NCBI GenBank assembly: GCA_021464525.1 | Contig: JADRCO010000207.1 | Coordinates: forward strand, 1-43,535 | DNA from: Rhizophagus sp. LPA8_4_AMF | Taxonomy: Eukaryota; Glomeromycota; Glomeromycetes; Glomerales; Glomeraceae | DNA: 43,535 nucleotides | Reading direction: 5' to 3' | Part shown: positions 43,259-43,535 of the stretch, piece after piece | Layout of the letters: each line of letters begins with the position of its first letter | Numbering within the stretch: position 1 is the first letter of the stretch | Position numbers and translations under genes: made by a program | Notes under the pieces: model-generated | Databases searched by the model: none | Told to the model about the DNA's origin: nothing | What the model saw: the letters and a program-made list of their open reading frames with translations, nothing else

Positions 43259-43535
43259 GTAAACGGAAACCGTTGGTGTGTCCGAAGCTTTTATTCAATG
43301 TAACATAAAAATAAAATGTATTACATGTATTACAGAAAAATAGAAACAATAAAATGTATTACTTTTTTTTTTTTTTTTTAATAGTAAGGCCGTTCCAATT
43401 TGTTCATATGTTTAACATAACACCCCCCCTCTCAAATTGCCAAATTTGGATAAAAAATCAACAGTCTATTTTACCAATTCGTAATAATGTATTATTACTA
43501 TTTATAGAATTTAAACATTACTTTTAATACTGTAT
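43259..43535 (-). mobile_element. Probable end of a copia-like LTR retroelement, running off the window
   Basis: On the minus strand a purine tract gagaggggggg (about 43423-43433) is followed directly by TGTTATG, the layout of polypurine tract plus 3' LTR start in Ty1/copia elements. The presumed LTR runs from about 43423 down to 43259, where it meets the segmental repeat. No pol sequence is in view and a terminal CA is not clear, so family and ends are tentative; whether the element is whole cannot be judged from this window. Confidence 0.4.

Overview
The window is AT-rich eukaryotic nuclear DNA. Genes carry short introns (about 50-290 nt) with GTAAGT-like donors and YAG acceptors, and lie far apart among repeats. 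The gene set (SPX-ankyrin-GDPD protein, F-box/LRR-like proteins, a propeller-plus-TRP-like channel, a DUF4419 protein, an AIG1-like GTPase, small secreted proteins) points to an arbuscular mycorrhizal fungus (Glomeromycotina), most likely Rhizophagus or a close relative. That assignment is inference from family content and base composition; no rRNA or other marker is present.

Layout. 289-4399 (-) is a seven-exon gene whose exons sum exactly to 1210 codons: an N-terminal propeller-like region and a C-terminal six-TM TRP-like ion channel. 4.4-12.9 kb is gene-poor. It holds a diverged duplicated leader, a relic of an LTR element, a ~165-bp tandem array whose units look like exon plus intron, a retroposed insertion with target-site duplication and a strong 3' hairpin, a broken gene that this insertion entered at its leader, and a 49-residue secreted six-cysteine peptide gene (10230-10379). 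Two non-autonomous DNA transposons follow (12710-12866, pogo-like; 12961-13335, hAT-type with perfect 8-bp target duplication).

14.0-18.1 kb carries two tandem paralogs (275 and 301 aa) with a doubled Cys/His zinc motif, identical intron positions and shared promoter blocks. An F-box gene (18680-20143, -) comes next, then the best-resolved gene, a ten-exon SPX-ankyrin-glycerophosphodiesterase (22027-26417, 1183 aa) with its GDPD catalytic residues kept. A second F-box gene (27009-28529), a small secreted protein with dibasic sites (30405-30797) and a membrane-anchored PC-esterase/NXPE-like enzyme with a 55-nt microexon (31913-33887, -) follow.

The right part holds an AIG1-like GTPase whose first coding exon is only the ATG (36279-37725), with a Gly/Ala hydrophobic segment and a 16-cysteine tail, and a DUF4419 protein (39514-40629). 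The last 2.7 kb is a tandem segmental duplication (most recent period 706 bp) that ends abruptly at a probable copia-like LTR running out of the window.

The genes do not form an obvious pathway. The common themes are signalling and sensing (phosphate/inositol pyrophosphate SPX, channel, GTPase), ubiquitin-ligase adaptors, and secretion, in a repeat-rich setting typical of expanded glomeromycotan families.
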